Below are positions 9,463 through 19,148 of a DNA stretch of 62,599 nucleotides, piece by piece. The stretch covers positions 1 to 62,599 of the forward strand of contig JAFWWU010000008.1 of the NCBI GenBank assembly GCA_017523285.1, given 5' to 3'. A model generated the notes under the pieces. The model did no database searches and was not told where the DNA came from. It was given only the letters and a program-made list of their open reading frames with translations. Made by a program: the position numbers and the translations under genes. This DNA comes from Ruminococcus sp. (GTDB lineage: Bacteria; Bacillota; Clostridia; Oscillospirales; Ruminococcaceae). Position 1 is the first letter of the stretch. Every line of letters begins with the position of its first letter.

Positions 9463-10434
9463 TTGGCTAAACCATATAAAACTATAAGCTATGCTAAATA
9501 CGGATATCTTTTCAGTATTCCTTTTATTGTTGCTTTCCTCATTTTCTCACTCTACCCTACTATTTATACAATAGTTCTTGGCTTTACAGATTGTCGTGGA
9601 TTAGGAAACACAGAATGGAAAATACTTGACGATCCGTTTCTGAACTTTAAAGAGGTTTTAGATAACCCTTCATTTATTAATTCACTTAAAAACACTGGAT
9701 TAATATGGTTACTAAATTTCTTCCCGCAGCTTGCACTTGCTTTGATACTCACAGCGTGGTTCACATCACATTCAGTCAAGCTTAAAGGTGTGGGATTCTT
9801 TAAGGTTATATTCTATATGCCTAATATTATTACTGCTTCTACTGTTGCTATTCTCTTTCTTACACTTTTTGGTTATCCGAAGGGACCTATCAATGATCTT
9901 CTTATTGATGTAGGAATATTAGATGAAGTTTATGAATTTACTAATAATAAGATTGCAGCAAAGCTTATTGTTGCATTTATTCAGTTCTGGCAGTGGTATG
10001 GTAATACTATGATTGTTCTTATTGCTGGTGTTCTCGGAATCAGCCCTGACATCTATGAAGCTGCTCAGATTGACGGCGCAAACGGTATTCAGACATTCTT
10101 CAGAATTACACTTCCAAATCTTAAGACAATCCTTCTTTACACACTTATTACAAGCCTCGTAGGCGGTCTGAATATGTTTGATATTCCTAAACTTTTCCTT
10201 GATGGTAAACCAGACGGCGCTACGGAAACAGTAAGTTTATTCATTTATAATCAGGCATTCAGCGGTAGATATATGTATAACCGTGCAGCAGCTGCAAGTA
10301 TGTTCTTGTTTGCTATTATCGGTATTTGCACCGCTATCTTATTCTATATTATGCGTGATAAGGACGAGATTGCTGAAAAACGAGAAAGACGTCTTCAGGA
10401 AAAGGCTCGCCGTTTAAGCGGAAAGGAGATATAA
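9463..10434 (+). CDS. ABC sugar transporter permease, MalF-like
   Basis: CUT1 inner-membrane permease of 323 residues with about six transmembrane helices. The cytoplasmic EAA loop, YEAAQIDGANGIQTFFRITL, is the docking site for the ATPase. The start is a TTG nine nt after AGGGAGG; no better codon is seen. The gene follows the binding protein after a hairpin and runs into the second permease with a 1-nt gap. The C-terminus is unusually charged (RDKDEIAEKRERRLQEKARR), a cytoplasmic tail. No ATP-binding subunit is encoded in the operon, so a shared MsmK/UgpC-type ATPase from elsewhere is presumably used. Confidence 0.93.
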   Translation: MAKPYKTISYAKYGYLFSIPFIVAFLIFSLYPTIYTIVLGFTDCRGLGNTEWKILDDPFLNFKEVLDNPSFINSLKNTGLIWLLNFFPQLALALILTAWFTSHSVKLKGVGFFKVIFYMPNIITASTVAILFLTLFGYPKGPINDLLIDVGILDEVYEFTNNKIAAKLIVAFIQFWQWYGNTMIVLIAGVLGISPDIYEAAQIDGANGIQTFFRITLPNLKTILLYTLITSLVGGLNMFDIPKLFLDGKPDGATETVSLFIYNQAFSGRYMYNRAAAASMFLFAIIGICTAILFYIMRDKDEIAEKRERRLQEKARRLSGKEI

Positions 10435-10435
10435 A

Positions 10436-11296
10436 ATGTATTACATAAAAGAAAAATCACGCTCTAAAGCACAGATACCTTTTAAAATTCTTGCTTATAC
10501 AGTTTGTATCATCCTTACTGTTCTGTGTATCTTCCCATTTGTAGTTATGATTATTAACTCAACAAGAAGTACACCACAAATTCAGCAGCATGCTATTTCT
10601 CTTATTCCATCAAAATACTTTATGGATAATCTTGAAATACTCACATCAAAGACTTTTGACCCTCTCGTTGGTTTCGGTAACTCTTTGATTATATCAATTT
10701 TCTCAACAGCATGCACAATCTATTTTTCAACTATGACTGCTTTTGCAATTGTAGCTTATGATTGGAAGCTTAAAAATGCATTCTTTACACTTATCATGTG
10801 CGTTCTTATGATTCCTACACAGGTAACTTGTATCGGTTTCTATCAGTTTATTTATAAAATTGGTATGACTAACAGCTACCTTCCACTTATTCTTCCTGCT
10901 ATCGCAGCACCTTCTACTGTATTCTTTATGCGACAATATATGGTGCCTACATTGCCGATGGAAATACTCCAATCAGCAAGAATTGACGGTGCAGGTGAAT
11001 TCAGAATTTTCAATCAGATCGTTCTGCCTATGATGAAGCCTGCTATGGCTACACAGGCAATCTTCGCCTTTGTTACAAGCTGGAACAGCTACTTCCTCCC
11101 ATCAATTCTTATCACAAGAAGTGAAAAATATACACTTCCAATGATGGTAAGCTTGCTCAAGGGCGATATCTACAAGACCGAATACGGTTCAATTTATCTC
11201 GGTCTTTTCCTTACGGTTCTCCCACTGCTTGTAATGTATTTCATCCTTTCAAAGTACATTATCGCAGGCGTTGCTCTTGGCGGCGTAAAGGGTTAA
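10436..11296 (+). CDS. ABC sugar transporter permease, MalG-like
   Basis: Second CUT1 permease (286 residues, about six helices), partner of the preceding gene. The EAA loop is LQSARIDGAGEFRIFNQIVL, and the C-terminus ends in IIAGVALGGVKG, which is typical of MalG-type subunits. It starts 1 nt after the previous stop with AAGGAG upstream, so translation is coupled. A strong terminator at 11346 closes the operon. It would form a heterodimer with the MalF-like permease and take substrate from the lipoprotein. Confidence 0.93.
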   Translation: MYYIKEKSRSKAQIPFKILAYTVCIILTVLCIFPFVVMIINSTRSTPQIQQHAISLIPSKYFMDNLEILTSKTFDPLVGFGNSLIISIFSTACTIYFSTMTAFAIVAYDWKLKNAFFTLIMCVLMIPTQVTCIGFYQFIYKIGMTNSYLPLILPAIAAPSTVFFMRQYMVPTLPMEILQSARIDGAGEFRIFNQIVLPMMKPAMATQAIFAFVTSWNSYFLPSILITRSEKYTLPMMVSLLKGDIYKTEYGSIYLGLFLTVLPLLVMYFILSKYIIAGVALGGVKG

Positions 11297-11345
11297 TCTA
11301 CAATGTTTATTGTAAAAACTATCCTCTCTTAAATATATTTCATTT

Positions 11346-11388
11346 TTCTCCTGCGGTTCCCTATTAAGCCGCAGGAGAACTTTTTTAT
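11346..11388 (+). terminator. Terminator of the xylose operon
   Basis: An 11-bp stem: TTCTCCTGCGG (11346-11356) pairs with 11369-11379, followed by CTTTTTT. Confidence 0.9.
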
Positions 11389-11390
11389 AC

Positions 11391-11427
11391 AAAAAAATTC
11401 CGCCCGATTTTATTCAATCGGGCGGAT
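11391..11427 (-). terminator. Terminator after pgsA
   Basis: A 10-bp stem, CCGCCCGATT (11400-11409) with 11416-11425. Read on the minus strand it is followed by seven or more T (11391-11397). It ends the recA-region operon. Confidence 0.9.
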
Positions 11428-11435
11428 TCTTTATA

Positions 11436-12029
11436 TTACTTATCCGAATCAATAAGATGCCAGTATCCTTTAAGATATACACAGCCTGAAATAACTGTAA
11501 GCGCAGTGGAAATCCATATTAATGCTGATGATACTATATCTACGGCTTTAAATGCAGTTTCTGTGAAATCAATACCGAAGCAATCGAAATCCTTGTAGAA
11601 TACAAGCCATGCAAGTATAGCGATTATTGCTACCATTGTAAATGCGGTTTTAAGCTTTCCCCAGATACCTGCCGCAACAACAACTCCGCCATCTGCCGCA
11701 AGAAGTCGCAGACCTGAAACCATAAATTCTCTTGCAGTAATTATAATAAACGGAATTGCTCCCATTTTCACATCATCAAATTCAACAAATACCGCAAGTG
11801 CTGCCATAACAAGCACCTTATCTGCAAGCGGATCAAGGAATTTTCCGAAATTTGTTACAAGATTATGCTTGCGGGCAATTTTTCCGTCAAGTGCATCTGT
11901 GATTGATGCCCCGACAAATATTATAAGTGCAATAAGGAAATTGTACGGGCAAACATCAAGATACATAAACAGCAGGAAAAACGGCACAAGTATAACTCTG
12001 AGCAATGTAAGCTTGTTAGGTAAATTCAT
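11436..12029 (-). CDS. pgsA: CDP-diacylglycerol--glycerol-3-phosphate 3-phosphatidyltransferase
   Basis: Membrane enzyme (197 residues, about four to five helices) making phosphatidylglycerophosphate from CDP-diacylglycerol and glycerol 3-phosphate. The CDP-alcohol phosphotransferase motif is complete: DALDGKIARKHNL, then GKFLDPLADK. The N-terminus MNLPNKLTLLRVILVPFFL is typical of PgsA. Its ATG overlaps the rimO stop by one base (TGATG), so the pair is coupled. The pairing of rimO and pgsA near recA is common in Firmicutes. Confidence 0.95.
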   Translation of the reverse strand: MNLPNKLTLLRVILVPFFLLFMYLDVCPYNFLIALIIFVGASITDALDGKIARKHNLVTNFGKFLDPLADKVLVMAALAVFVEFDDVKMGAIPFIIITAREFMVSGLRLLAADGGVVVAAGIWGKLKTAFTMVAIIAILAWLVFYKDFDCFGIDFTETAFKAVDIVSSALIWISTALTVISGCVYLKGYWHLIDSDK

Positions 12030-13357
12030 CAGGCTATCACCTCTCCTATCAAATCATAATCAAGAGTATCTGTAATTTTTATATTAACATAATCACCGAT
12101 TTCAAGCGGATTATCCGATGTAAAGAACACCTTTCCGTCTATATCGGGAGCATCCATTTCTGTTCTTCCAAAATAGCATTCACCGAATTTATCAAAGCCC
12201 TCAACAACAGCAACGAGTTCTTTATCCATAAGCTTTTCATTGTTTTCAGCACTTACGAACATCTGCTGTTCCATAATAATATCTGCTCTGTGACTGCGCA
12301 CGCTTTCTTCAAGCTGATCTTCAAATTCAGCAGCTCTTGTGCCCTCCTCCTGAGAGTAAGCAAAACAGCCGAGTCTGTCAAATCTCTGCTCCTGTACAAA
12401 TTCAGCAAGCTCATTGAACTGCTCCTTTGTTTCAGACGGAAAACCTGTAATAAGAGTTGTTCTGAGGATAATTCCGGGAACTTTCGCTCTTATATGAGAA
12501 ATAAGCTCAGCAAGTCTTTCCTTATCTCCCCAGCGATTCATCTTACTGAGAATTTCACCATTACAATGCTGAATTGGAATATCAAGGTATTTTATAAGCT
12601 TTTTATTACCAGCTATTGTATCCAGAAGCTTATCATTTATACGCTCAGGGTAGCAATAAAGCGTTCTTATCCATTTGATGCCGTCAATTTCAGAAAGCTT
12701 TTCAAGAAGCTCAGGAAGCTTTGATTCGCCATATAAATCCTCACCGTAACGTGTTGTATCCTGAGCAATAACTATAAGCTCTGTCACACCGTTTTCAGCA
12801 AGCCACTTTGCTTCTTCAAGCACATCCTCCATAGGAACGCTTCTGAATTTTCCTCTTATCTGCGGAATAGCACAGTATGTACAGCAATTACTGCAGCCCT
12901 CTGCTATTTTAAGATATGCAAAGAATGGTAAAGTCGATATAATTCTTTTGCCTGTAAGCTCTGCATCAAGCTTCGGAGCAAACTGAACTACACGCTCACC
13001 TGCAAGAACATGGTCAATTATATCCACAATATCCTTGTTGTCGCCAATTCCTATTACAGCATCTGCTTCAGGGAAAAGCTCTGCGGCTTCTTCTCTGTAA
13101 CGCTCTGTAAGACAGCCTGTAATTATAATCTTTTTAAGCGTACCGTCCTCTTTAAGCTTACCAAGCTCAAGTATAGTATCAATAACCTCTTCCTTTGCAG
13201 ACTGAATAAATCCGCAGGTATTGACAACTGCTATATCGGCAAGTCCCGGCTCTGTTACAAGCTCATAGCCTCTCTGACGGAGCTTATATAACATTCTTTC
13301 GGAATCAACAAGGTTTTTTGAACATCCAAGCGATACCATTCCTACCTTTATCGGCAT
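12029..13357 (-). CDS. rimO: Ribosomal protein S12 methylthiotransferase
   Basis: Radical-SAM enzyme of 442 residues that methylthiolates an aspartate of ribosomal protein S12. The N-terminal MTTase domain has its three cluster cysteines (GCSKN, NTCGFI, TGCLTERY). The radical SAM site is GCSNCCTYCAIPQIRGKFRS, with an extra Cys inside the usual spacing. A C-terminal TRAM domain (ELVAVVEGFDKFGE onward) follows. An in-frame ATG at 13372 is part of the ribosome-binding site (ATGGAG); the ATG at 13357, 9 nt after GGAG, is used. RimO rather than MiaB is chosen from the VGMVSLGCSKNLVDSE start and the FRSVP motif. Confidence 0.95.
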   Translation of the reverse strand: MPIKVGMVSLGCSKNLVDSERMLYKLRQRGYELVTEPGLADIAVVNTCGFIQSAKEEVIDTILELGKLKEDGTLKKIIITGCLTERYREEAAELFPEADAVIGIGDNKDIVDIIDHVLAGERVVQFAPKLDAELTGKRIISTLPFFAYLKIAEGCSNCCTYCAIPQIRGKFRSVPMEDVLEEAKWLAENGVTELIVIAQDTTRYGEDLYGESKLPELLEKLSEIDGIKWIRTLYCYPERINDKLLDTIAGNKKLIKYLDIPIQHCNGEILSKMNRWGDKERLAELISHIRAKVPGIILRTTLITGFPSETKEQFNELAEFVQEQRFDRLGCFAYSQEEGTRAAEFEDQLEESVRSHRADIIMEQQMFVSAENNEKLMDKELVAVVEGFDKFGECYFGRTEMDAPDIDGKVFFTSDNPLEIGDYVNIKITDTLDYDLIGEVIA

Positions 13358-13411
13358 TACCAAAATCTCCATTCTGCCGCTTGTTTGCTGTTATAAAAGC
13401 TTTAATGCGGC

Positions 13412-14044
13412 TTAGTAAAAGCTTTTATCATCAGAAAAATAATTCTTTATTCCCCTGTTTATATCATCATAGCCATAACCGTATCTTACAAGTGCATTTT
13501 TAACCTTTTCAACTGATTTTCTGTCAGTTTCATCTGTAAGATAACGTGAATACTTCTTTTCAAGAAGCAAAGCTATATTCTCTTCAATCATATCATAGTA
13601 AGGCTCAAGGGCATTTTCTGCGGTTTCTCCTCTTATGCCACGCTGATACATTTCATTTTTTGCACGATATATGCCGAATTTCTTGATTTCAACGTATCTT
13701 TTTGCAAGCATTGCGGCATATCGCTTATCATTGATACATCCGATTGAAACAAGCTTATCCATTACTTCAAAACATAAATCCTCGTTTTTATACGTTTTTT
13801 CAAGCTTTGCATACATCTCTCTGTACGAATAATCACGATAATCGAGAAGATAAAGTGCATACTGAAAAGCTCTTCGTTTATTTGAGGCATAAATTATCTC
13901 ATCAAGAGTCTTTTCATCAAATTCCCTGCCTGCTCTCACTCCGTAATCGGTGATTATGTCAATATGCAGATATATCTGCCTGTCATCGTCAAAAACCACC
14001 TCATATGATGAGCCTTTATATTTTTTTACTGATACTACCTGCAT
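13412..14044 (-). CDS. recX: Regulatory protein RecX
   Basis: Modulator of RecA filaments, 210 residues. The RecX three-helix repeats are visible: AFQYALYLLDYRDYSYREMY, then KLVSIGCINDKRYAAMLAKR and a later copy near ALVRYGYGYDDI. It begins 5 nt after the recA stop with no clear ribosome-binding site, so it probably relies on translational coupling to recA, which keeps the inhibitor sub-stoichiometric. Direct downstream position of recA supports the call. The gap to rimO is short. Confidence 0.93.
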   Translation of the reverse strand: MQVVSVKKYKGSSYEVVFDDDRQIYLHIDIITDYGVRAGREFDEKTLDEIIYASNKRRAFQYALYLLDYRDYSYREMYAKLEKTYKNEDLCFEVMDKLVSIGCINDKRYAAMLAKRYVEIKKFGIYRAKNEMYQRGIRGETAENALEPYYDMIEENIALLLEKKYSRYLTDETDRKSVEKVKNALVRYGYGYDDINRGIKNYFSDDKSFY

Positions 14045-14049
14045 ATCAA

Positions 14050-15231
14050 TTATGCGGGAGTAAATTCATCAAAATCCTCGTCGCTGTCTGCATCAATCAT
14101 AGGGTCAATTTCAGCTTCAAATTCATCTGATGCTGATTCTGCCGCCTTTACAGCATTATCAAGCTTTTTATCCTTTTTGCCTGACTGAATATCAGAAACC
14201 TCGTCCATTTTTTCAAGAATCTGCTTTTCAATTTCCTTCATAAGCTCTGCATCACTGCTCAGAAGTGCCTTTACATTATCTCTGCCCTGTCCGAGCTTAT
14301 TTCCGTTATAGCTGAACCATGAACCGCCCTTCTTGATAATATCAAGCTCAACCGCAAGGTCTAAAACCTCGCCGTCTCTTGAAATACCCTGTCCGTACAT
14401 GATATCGAATTCACATTCCTTGAATGGAGGCGCAACCTTATTCTTAACTACCTTACAGCGTGTTCTGTTACCGATTATGTTAGAGCCGTCCTTGATAGCT
14501 TCGCCCTTTCTTACTTCAATTCTTACAGAAGCATAGAATTTAAGCGCACGTCCACCGGGTGTTGTTTCAGGATTTCCATACATTACACCGATTTTTTCTC
14601 TTACCTGATTGATAAAAATAGCAACACAGTTCGATTTTGCAATTGAAGATGTGAGCTTTCTCATAGCCTGTGACATAAGTCTTGCAAGCTGTCCGACGTG
14701 ATTATCTCCCATTTCGCCGTCAATTTCTGCTCTTGTAGTCATAGCGGCAACTGAGTCGATTACAATTACGTCAATAGCACCTGAACGTACAAGCGCTTCT
14801 GCAATTTCAAGTGCCTGTTCACCGCTGTCAGGCTGTGAAACAAGGAGGTCATCTATTTTTACACCAAGTGCCTTAGCGTAAACAGGGTCAAGTGCATGTT
14901 CAACGTCAATGAATGCAACTTCTCCGTCAAGCTTCTGTGCTTCTGCGGCAATCTGAAGTGCAACAGTTGTTTTACCTGAGCTTTCAGGTCCATATATTTC
15001 AACTATACGTCCTCTCGGCACACCGCCTATTCCGAGTGCCATATCAAGAGTCATAGAACCTGTAGGAATTGCGTCTACATTAAGTGTATTTGTCTGTCCA
15101 AGACGCATTACAGCTCCTGCACCGTATTTTTTCTCAAGCTGTGCAAGTGCGCCTGCAAGGGCTGTTTTTTTATCTTCCTTTGATGTAGCCTTGACTACAA
15201 CAGCTTTTTTTGCAAGTTCTTTTTTTGCCAT
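14050..15231 (-). CDS. recA: Recombinase RecA
   Basis: Strand-exchange and SOS co-protease protein, 393 residues. Walker A is GPESSGKTT (residues 81-89). Other RecA blocks are [30 protein letters not shown], loop L2 with [20 protein letters not shown] and [12 protein letters not shown]. It is longer than the usual 345-360 residues because of a Lys/Ala-rich N-terminal extension of about 20 residues and an acidic Asp/Glu-rich C-terminal tail. The ribosome-binding site is AGGAGG. It sits inside a long co-directional operon, 5 nt after prmC. No SOS box is obvious just upstream, and transcription probably reads in from prmC. Confidence 0.98.
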   Translation of the reverse strand: MAKKELAKKAVVVKATSKEDKKTALAGALAQLEKKYGAGAVMRLGQTNTLNVDAIPTGSMTLDMALGIGGVPRGRIVEIYGPESSGKTTVALQIAAEAQKLDGEVAFIDVEHALDPVYAKALGVKIDDLLVSQPDSGEQALEIAEALVRSGAIDVIVIDSVAAMTTRAEIDGEMGDNHVGQLARLMSQAMRKLTSSIAKSNCVAIFINQVREKIGVMYGNPETTPGGRALKFYASVRIEVRKGEAIKDGSNIIGNRTRCKVVKNKVAPPFKECEFDIMYGQGISRDGEVLDLAVELDIIKKGGSWFSYNGNKLGQGRDNVKALLSSDAELMKEIEKQILEKMDEVSDIQSGKKDKKLDNAVKAAESASDEFEAEIDPMIDADSDEDFDEFTPA

Positions 15232-15235
15232 TATA

Positions 15236-16099
15236 TTAATCCTCCTGTTTCTTTTCAGCAGATACTATTCTTATTATTCCTGCTGTATCACGACTGTAAA
15301 GTATATTTTCAAATCCGTTTTCCTGCAATATTGCAGTTACATCATTTTCCTGTCCCATACCGATTTCATACAGAATAATTCCTCCGCTTTTTATCGAATT
15401 TCTCCATAGCGGCGTTATTTTCCTGTAATAATCAAGCCCGTCATCTCCGCCTCTGAGAGCAAGCTCTGGCTCGAATGATACTTCTGTCTGGAGTGTATCC
15501 ATTTCCTCTCCTGTAAGATAAGGCGGATTGCTGACAAGTATATCAAGCTTTTCAAAGCAGCGTGCCGTTCTTTCGTCAAGAACATCGCCCTTTACGATTT
15601 TTATATCTGCACCGTTAAGCTGAGCATTTTCTCTTAGATATTTTATAGCGTCATCGGAAAATTCAATCGCTGTTACCGATGAATCGGGGATATATTTTTT
15701 CAGCGTTATAGCAATGCAACCGCTTCCGCTGCATAAATCTGCAATCTGAGGAGCGTTTTTTGTTCTTTCGCTGTATTTTTCAAGTATTGTATCTATGATT
15801 GTTTCTGTATCGGGGCGTGGAATCAATACTCCCTCGCCTACCTTCATAGGAAGTCCGTAGAATTCCCATTCACCTAAAATATATTGAAGCGGATATCCTG
15901 TTTCACGCTTATCAAGCATCTTCTTTATACGCTTTACCGTATCCTCTGAAGCAACTGTAGCAGAAGAAATAAGAAGCTTCGGAAGCTCTGTCATAAAGGC
16001 ATGCTCCATTATACACTTGGCATCAAAAAGATATGTATCACTATCAATCTTTTTAAGTATCGCCTTTACATTTGTATAAAGCTCGCCGATTGTTACCAT
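15236..16099 (-). CDS. prmC: Peptide chain release factor N5-glutamine methyltransferase
   Basis: SAM-dependent methyltransferase (287 residues) that modifies the GGQ glutamine of release factors. It has the N-terminal helical domain with LLISSA and [18 protein letters not shown], and the catalytic NPPY motif in [15 protein letters not shown]. The SAM loop is [13 protein letters not shown], and RPDTETI lies before it. The start codon is inside the end of the DUF1385 gene (7-nt overlap) with GAGGAGG just upstream. Adjacent prfA is absent, although the DUF1385-prmC pairing is common in Clostridia. Confidence 0.95.
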   Translation of the reverse strand: MVTIGELYTNVKAILKKIDSDTYLFDAKCIMEHAFMTELPKLLISSATVASEDTVKRIKKMLDKRETGYPLQYILGEWEFYGLPMKVGEGVLIPRPDTETIIDTILEKYSERTKNAPQIADLCSGSGCIAITLKKYIPDSSVTAIEFSDDAIKYLRENAQLNGADIKIVKGDVLDERTARCFEKLDILVSNPPYLTGEEMDTLQTEVSFEPELALRGGDDGLDYYRKITPLWRNSIKSGGIILYEIGMGQENDVTAILQENGFENILYSRDTAGIIRIVSAEKKQED

Positions 16100-17016
16100 A
16101 CATCCTCCTCAAGATTATCAGGGATACAAGGCTTCATTGCGGCAATTGCTACCTCTATCTGAGAGTCATCAGGCTCTCTTGTTGTAATCTTCTGAAGAGC
16201 AAGCCCAGGAGCTGAGAGAATTCTCGTAAATGCATTGTCATGATTGCCTGCAAGTCTTATGAATTCGTATGAAATTCCGACTACAAAAGGCAGAAGTACA
16301 AGACCTGCAACAATTCTTTTCCATGTAACAGTAAAAGGTATAACACACATAACAAGGATGCTTACAATTAAAACGATGAAAATAAAGCTTGTTCCGCATC
16401 TTTTGTGAAAGCGTGGCTGTTTTCTTATATTTTCTACCGTAAGCGGAAGTCTTGCTTCGTGACAGGCTATTGTCTTATGCTCTGCGCCATGATATTCGTA
16501 TGTGCGTCTTATATCCTTCATAAGTCCTGTAAGAGCCATATATCCTACAAAAAGAATGATTTTCACTATTCCCTCAAGGAATGAACGCAGTATACGCATA
16601 TCCTCAACAGGCTTTATAAGTCCGACAAGTATCTTTGGCAGGAACATAAATATTCCGAGTGCAACAGCAACTCCGATTACCATTCCAACTATCATAACAA
16701 GATCCATTACAGCACTTTCAGCCTTTGTCTGATCCTTTTTTTCTTCCTCAGGAATCTGCTTATCTGCCGATTTCATAAGATATTTATAGCCCTTTGCCAT
16801 TGAGGAAATAAAATTGAAACCGCCTCTGACAAATGGTATTCTTTTGTATAAAGGTGCATTCTTGCCGTTGCGTTCTTCCCATTCCTCAACGTCAATTGTT
16901 CCGTCGGGAAGTCTGCAAGCCATTGCACCTTTATTGACACCAAGCATCATAATGCCCTCAATAAGTGCCTGACCTCCGATTTTTGATTTTATCTCTTTTT
17001 TTCCTTTTTCGCTCAT
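16093..17016 (-). CDS. DUF1385 membrane protein (YqhQ-like)
   Basis: A 307-residue membrane protein of the DUF1385 family. Signatures seen are IGGQALIEGIMMLG at the N-terminus, the central YHGAEHKTIACHEA and a RFHKRCGTSFIF motif. Three to four hydrophobic segments are visible. The conserved His/Glu/Cys residues on the loops suggest a metal-binding or redox site, but the family function is not established. It lies between the histidine kinase (3 nt) and prmC (7-nt overlap), so it belongs to the same transcript. Confidence 0.9.
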   Translation of the reverse strand: MSEKGKKEIKSKIGGQALIEGIMMLGVNKGAMACRLPDGTIDVEEWEERNGKNAPLYKRIPFVRGGFNFISSMAKGYKYLMKSADKQIPEEEKKDQTKAESAVMDLVMIVGMVIGVAVALGIFMFLPKILVGLIKPVEDMRILRSFLEGIVKIILFVGYMALTGLMKDIRRTYEYHGAEHKTIACHEARLPLTVENIRKQPRFHKRCGTSFIFIVLIVSILVMCVIPFTVTWKRIVAGLVLLPFVVGISYEFIRLAGNHDNAFTRILSAPGLALQKITTREPDDSQIEVAIAAMKPCIPDNLEEDVW

Positions 17017-17019
17017 ATT

Positions 17020-18435
17020 TTATTTGCCTTTCTCATTTTTATCGGCAGCAGGCAGAATAATCGTTACAGTTGTTCCTACGCCTTCTTTACTGTCTACGAT
17101 AAGATTTCCGCCATGCATTGTCATAATTTCATCCGCAACCGCAAGACCTATTCCTGAACCTCGGCGTGTATGATTTGCCTTGAAGAATTTTGTCTTTATC
17201 TTCGGAAGATCCTCTGCCTTTATTCCACAGCCTGTATCGGAAACGGAAACCTCAACATTTCCGCCATAGGATTTCGCTTCAACGGTAATTACACCGCCTG
17301 CCGATGAATATTTTATTGCATTATCTATTATATTTATAAAAACCTGACGAATTCTGTTTTTATCTCCGTATATAACAGGGAGCATTTCAGGCTCGTTATA
17401 AACTATTCTCATTTTTTCACGTCTTGCCTTTTCGCTGTAAATGAGGAGTGCATCCTCAAGCTCGGCAAGAATATCCATATTGTTTCTCTGAAGCGTAAAA
17501 TGTCCGCTCTGCATTCTTGAAAAGTCAAGAAGCTCCTCTACCATTCGGTAAAGTCTGTCAGTTTCGTTGAGAATAACACCCATTCCCTTTTTCATCATTT
17601 CTGGGTTATCTTCAAGCGAAATTGTTTCAGCCCAGCCCTTTATTGCAGTAAGCGGAGTTCTCAGCTCATGAGAAACCGACGAAATAAACTCGTTTTTCAT
17701 AGCTTCGGTATTTGAAAGCTCATTTGCCATATAGTTTATTGACGTACAAAGCTCACCGATTTCGTCTTCTTCATTATTCTGTATTCTTACAGAAAAATCA
17801 CCCGTTGCAAATCGCTTTGCAATCATACTTATCTGCTGAATAGGCTTTACAATTGAGCCGAGAAAATAAAGTCCCGTAAAAATCATAATAAGGATAATAA
17901 ATCCGCCTATTGCAGCCGAAGCAATTATGTACGAATGAACAACACTGTCAATTTCCTTTAAAGAAACGACCATTCTTATTGCGCTGTATTCGGTGCTTAT
18001 CGAGGTAAGCGGAACAGTTACAGCCATGATTTTTTCACCGCTCAGCTGTTTTCCTACCCAATAGCCCTCTTCTCCGTCCATTGCACTTATGTAATCGGGC
18101 ATAGAAGCTTTTTCATCAGGCGAAAACCCCGACGATGTAAGAACAACTCTGCCCTTTGAGTTTATAGCCATAAGCTCCATTTTATCCTTTTCATCAAATG
18201 ATTCAAGAACATTTCTGATTTCGGACGAAAAATTCGAGGTGTTATCCTGAGCATATATACTCAGAACGCTCGCCACAGCATTGATTCTTGAATTAAGATA
18301 CTGCTTTGCCGAGCTGTAATGATAATACTGGATTGCGTATATAAATACCATTTCAACAACAAGTATCGCAAGAAAAACCATACCGAGATTGTTGATAATC
18401 CAGCGTTTTGTAATACTCTTTTTTGCTTTAGCCAT
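17020..18435 (-). CDS. Membrane sensor histidine kinase
   Basis: A 471-residue kinase. It has a transmembrane helix near residues 13-36, an extracellular sensor of about 125 residues (Cache/PAS-like in size), a second helix near 166-190 and a HAMP linker. HisKA follows with the phosphoacceptor in FISSVSHELRTPLTAIKGWA. The HATPase_c domain has NIIDNAIKYS, DTGCGI and GSGIGLAVADEI. Its start overlaps the response-regulator stop by one base (TAATG). It most likely phosphorylates that regulator. The signal is unknown; coupling to the upstream lipoprotein gene raises the possibility that the lipoprotein takes part in sensing. Confidence 0.95.
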   Translation of the reverse strand: MAKAKKSITKRWIINNLGMVFLAILVVEMVFIYAIQYYHYSSAKQYLNSRINAVASVLSIYAQDNTSNFSSEIRNVLESFDEKDKMELMAINSKGRVVLTSSGFSPDEKASMPDYISAMDGEEGYWVGKQLSGEKIMAVTVPLTSISTEYSAIRMVVSLKEIDSVVHSYIIASAAIGGFIILIMIFTGLYFLGSIVKPIQQISMIAKRFATGDFSVRIQNNEEDEIGELCTSINYMANELSNTEAMKNEFISSVSHELRTPLTAIKGWAETISLEDNPEMMKKGMGVILNETDRLYRMVEELLDFSRMQSGHFTLQRNNMDILAELEDALLIYSEKARREKMRIVYNEPEMLPVIYGDKNRIRQVFINIIDNAIKYSSAGGVITVEAKSYGGNVEVSVSDTGCGIKAEDLPKIKTKFFKANHTRRGSGIGLAVADEIMTMHGGNLIVDSKEGVGTTVTIILPAADKNEKGK

Positions 18436-19136
18436 TACTGAACGTCATTCCATTTATAACCATAACCCCATATTGTCATAATATATTTCGGGTTTGAAGG
18501 CTCTTCCTCTATTTTCATTCTTATTCTTCTTATATTAACGTCTACAATTTTAGCGTCGCCGTAATAGCTCTCGCCCCATATATGATTGAGTATGCTTGAA
18601 CGGTCAAGCGCTGTATTCTTATTGTTAAGAAAATATTCAAGTATCTGATATTCAACCTGTGTAAGATCAATAAGCTGACCGTCTTTTTTTACTGTACGGC
18701 TTTTCAGATTAAGCACAAACGGTCCTGATTCTATCGTAGAGTGATCATCAGTCTTAATGAAGCTCATACATACACGTCTGTAAATTGCGTCTACTCTTGC
18801 AGTAAGCTCAGACGGAGAAAATGGCTTTGTTATATAATCATCAGCGCCTATCATAAGTCCGCTGACCTTGTCCATTTCCTGTGTTTTTGCGGTAAGCATT
18901 ATTATTCCGAGTGTCGAGCTCTTCTCTCTGAGCTTTTTACAAACGGTAAATCCGTCTATTCCCGGCATCATAATATCAAGCAGAACAATATCAAAATTGC
19001 CATGTTCAGCCTCAAATGTTTCAAGTGCTGCTTCTCCGCAGTCTACGTCAATAACATCATAGCCTGCTCTTTTCAGATTTATTACAACAAATTCTCTGAT
19101 AGCGTTTTCGTCCTCACATACAAGTATGCGTTTCAT
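18435..19136 (-). CDS. OmpR/PhoB family response regulator
   Basis: A 233-residue DNA-binding response regulator. The receiver domain has the acidic pocket (VCEDEN), phosphoacceptor Asp in VLLDIMMPGIDGFTV, the Thr of MLTAKT and Lys in DDYITKPFSPSEL. The C-terminal winged helix is seen as LTQVEYQILEYFLNN and VDVNIRRIRMKIEE. An in-frame GTG at 19145 overlaps the AAGGAG site, so the ATG at 19136 is used. It is partner of the kinase that follows with a 1-base overlap. The target genes are not known. Confidence 0.95.
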   Translation of the reverse strand: MKRILVCEDENAIREFVVINLKRAGYDVIDVDCGEAALETFEAEHGNFDIVLLDIMMPGIDGFTVCKKLREKSSTLGIIMLTAKTQEMDKVSGLMIGADDYITKPFSPSELTARVDAIYRRVCMSFIKTDDHSTIESGPFVLNLKSRTVKKDGQLIDLTQVEYQILEYFLNNKNTALDRSSILNHIWGESYYGDAKIVDVNIRRIRMKIEEEPSNPKYIMTIWGYGYKWNDVQ

Positions 19137-19148
19137 TTTGTTCACTCC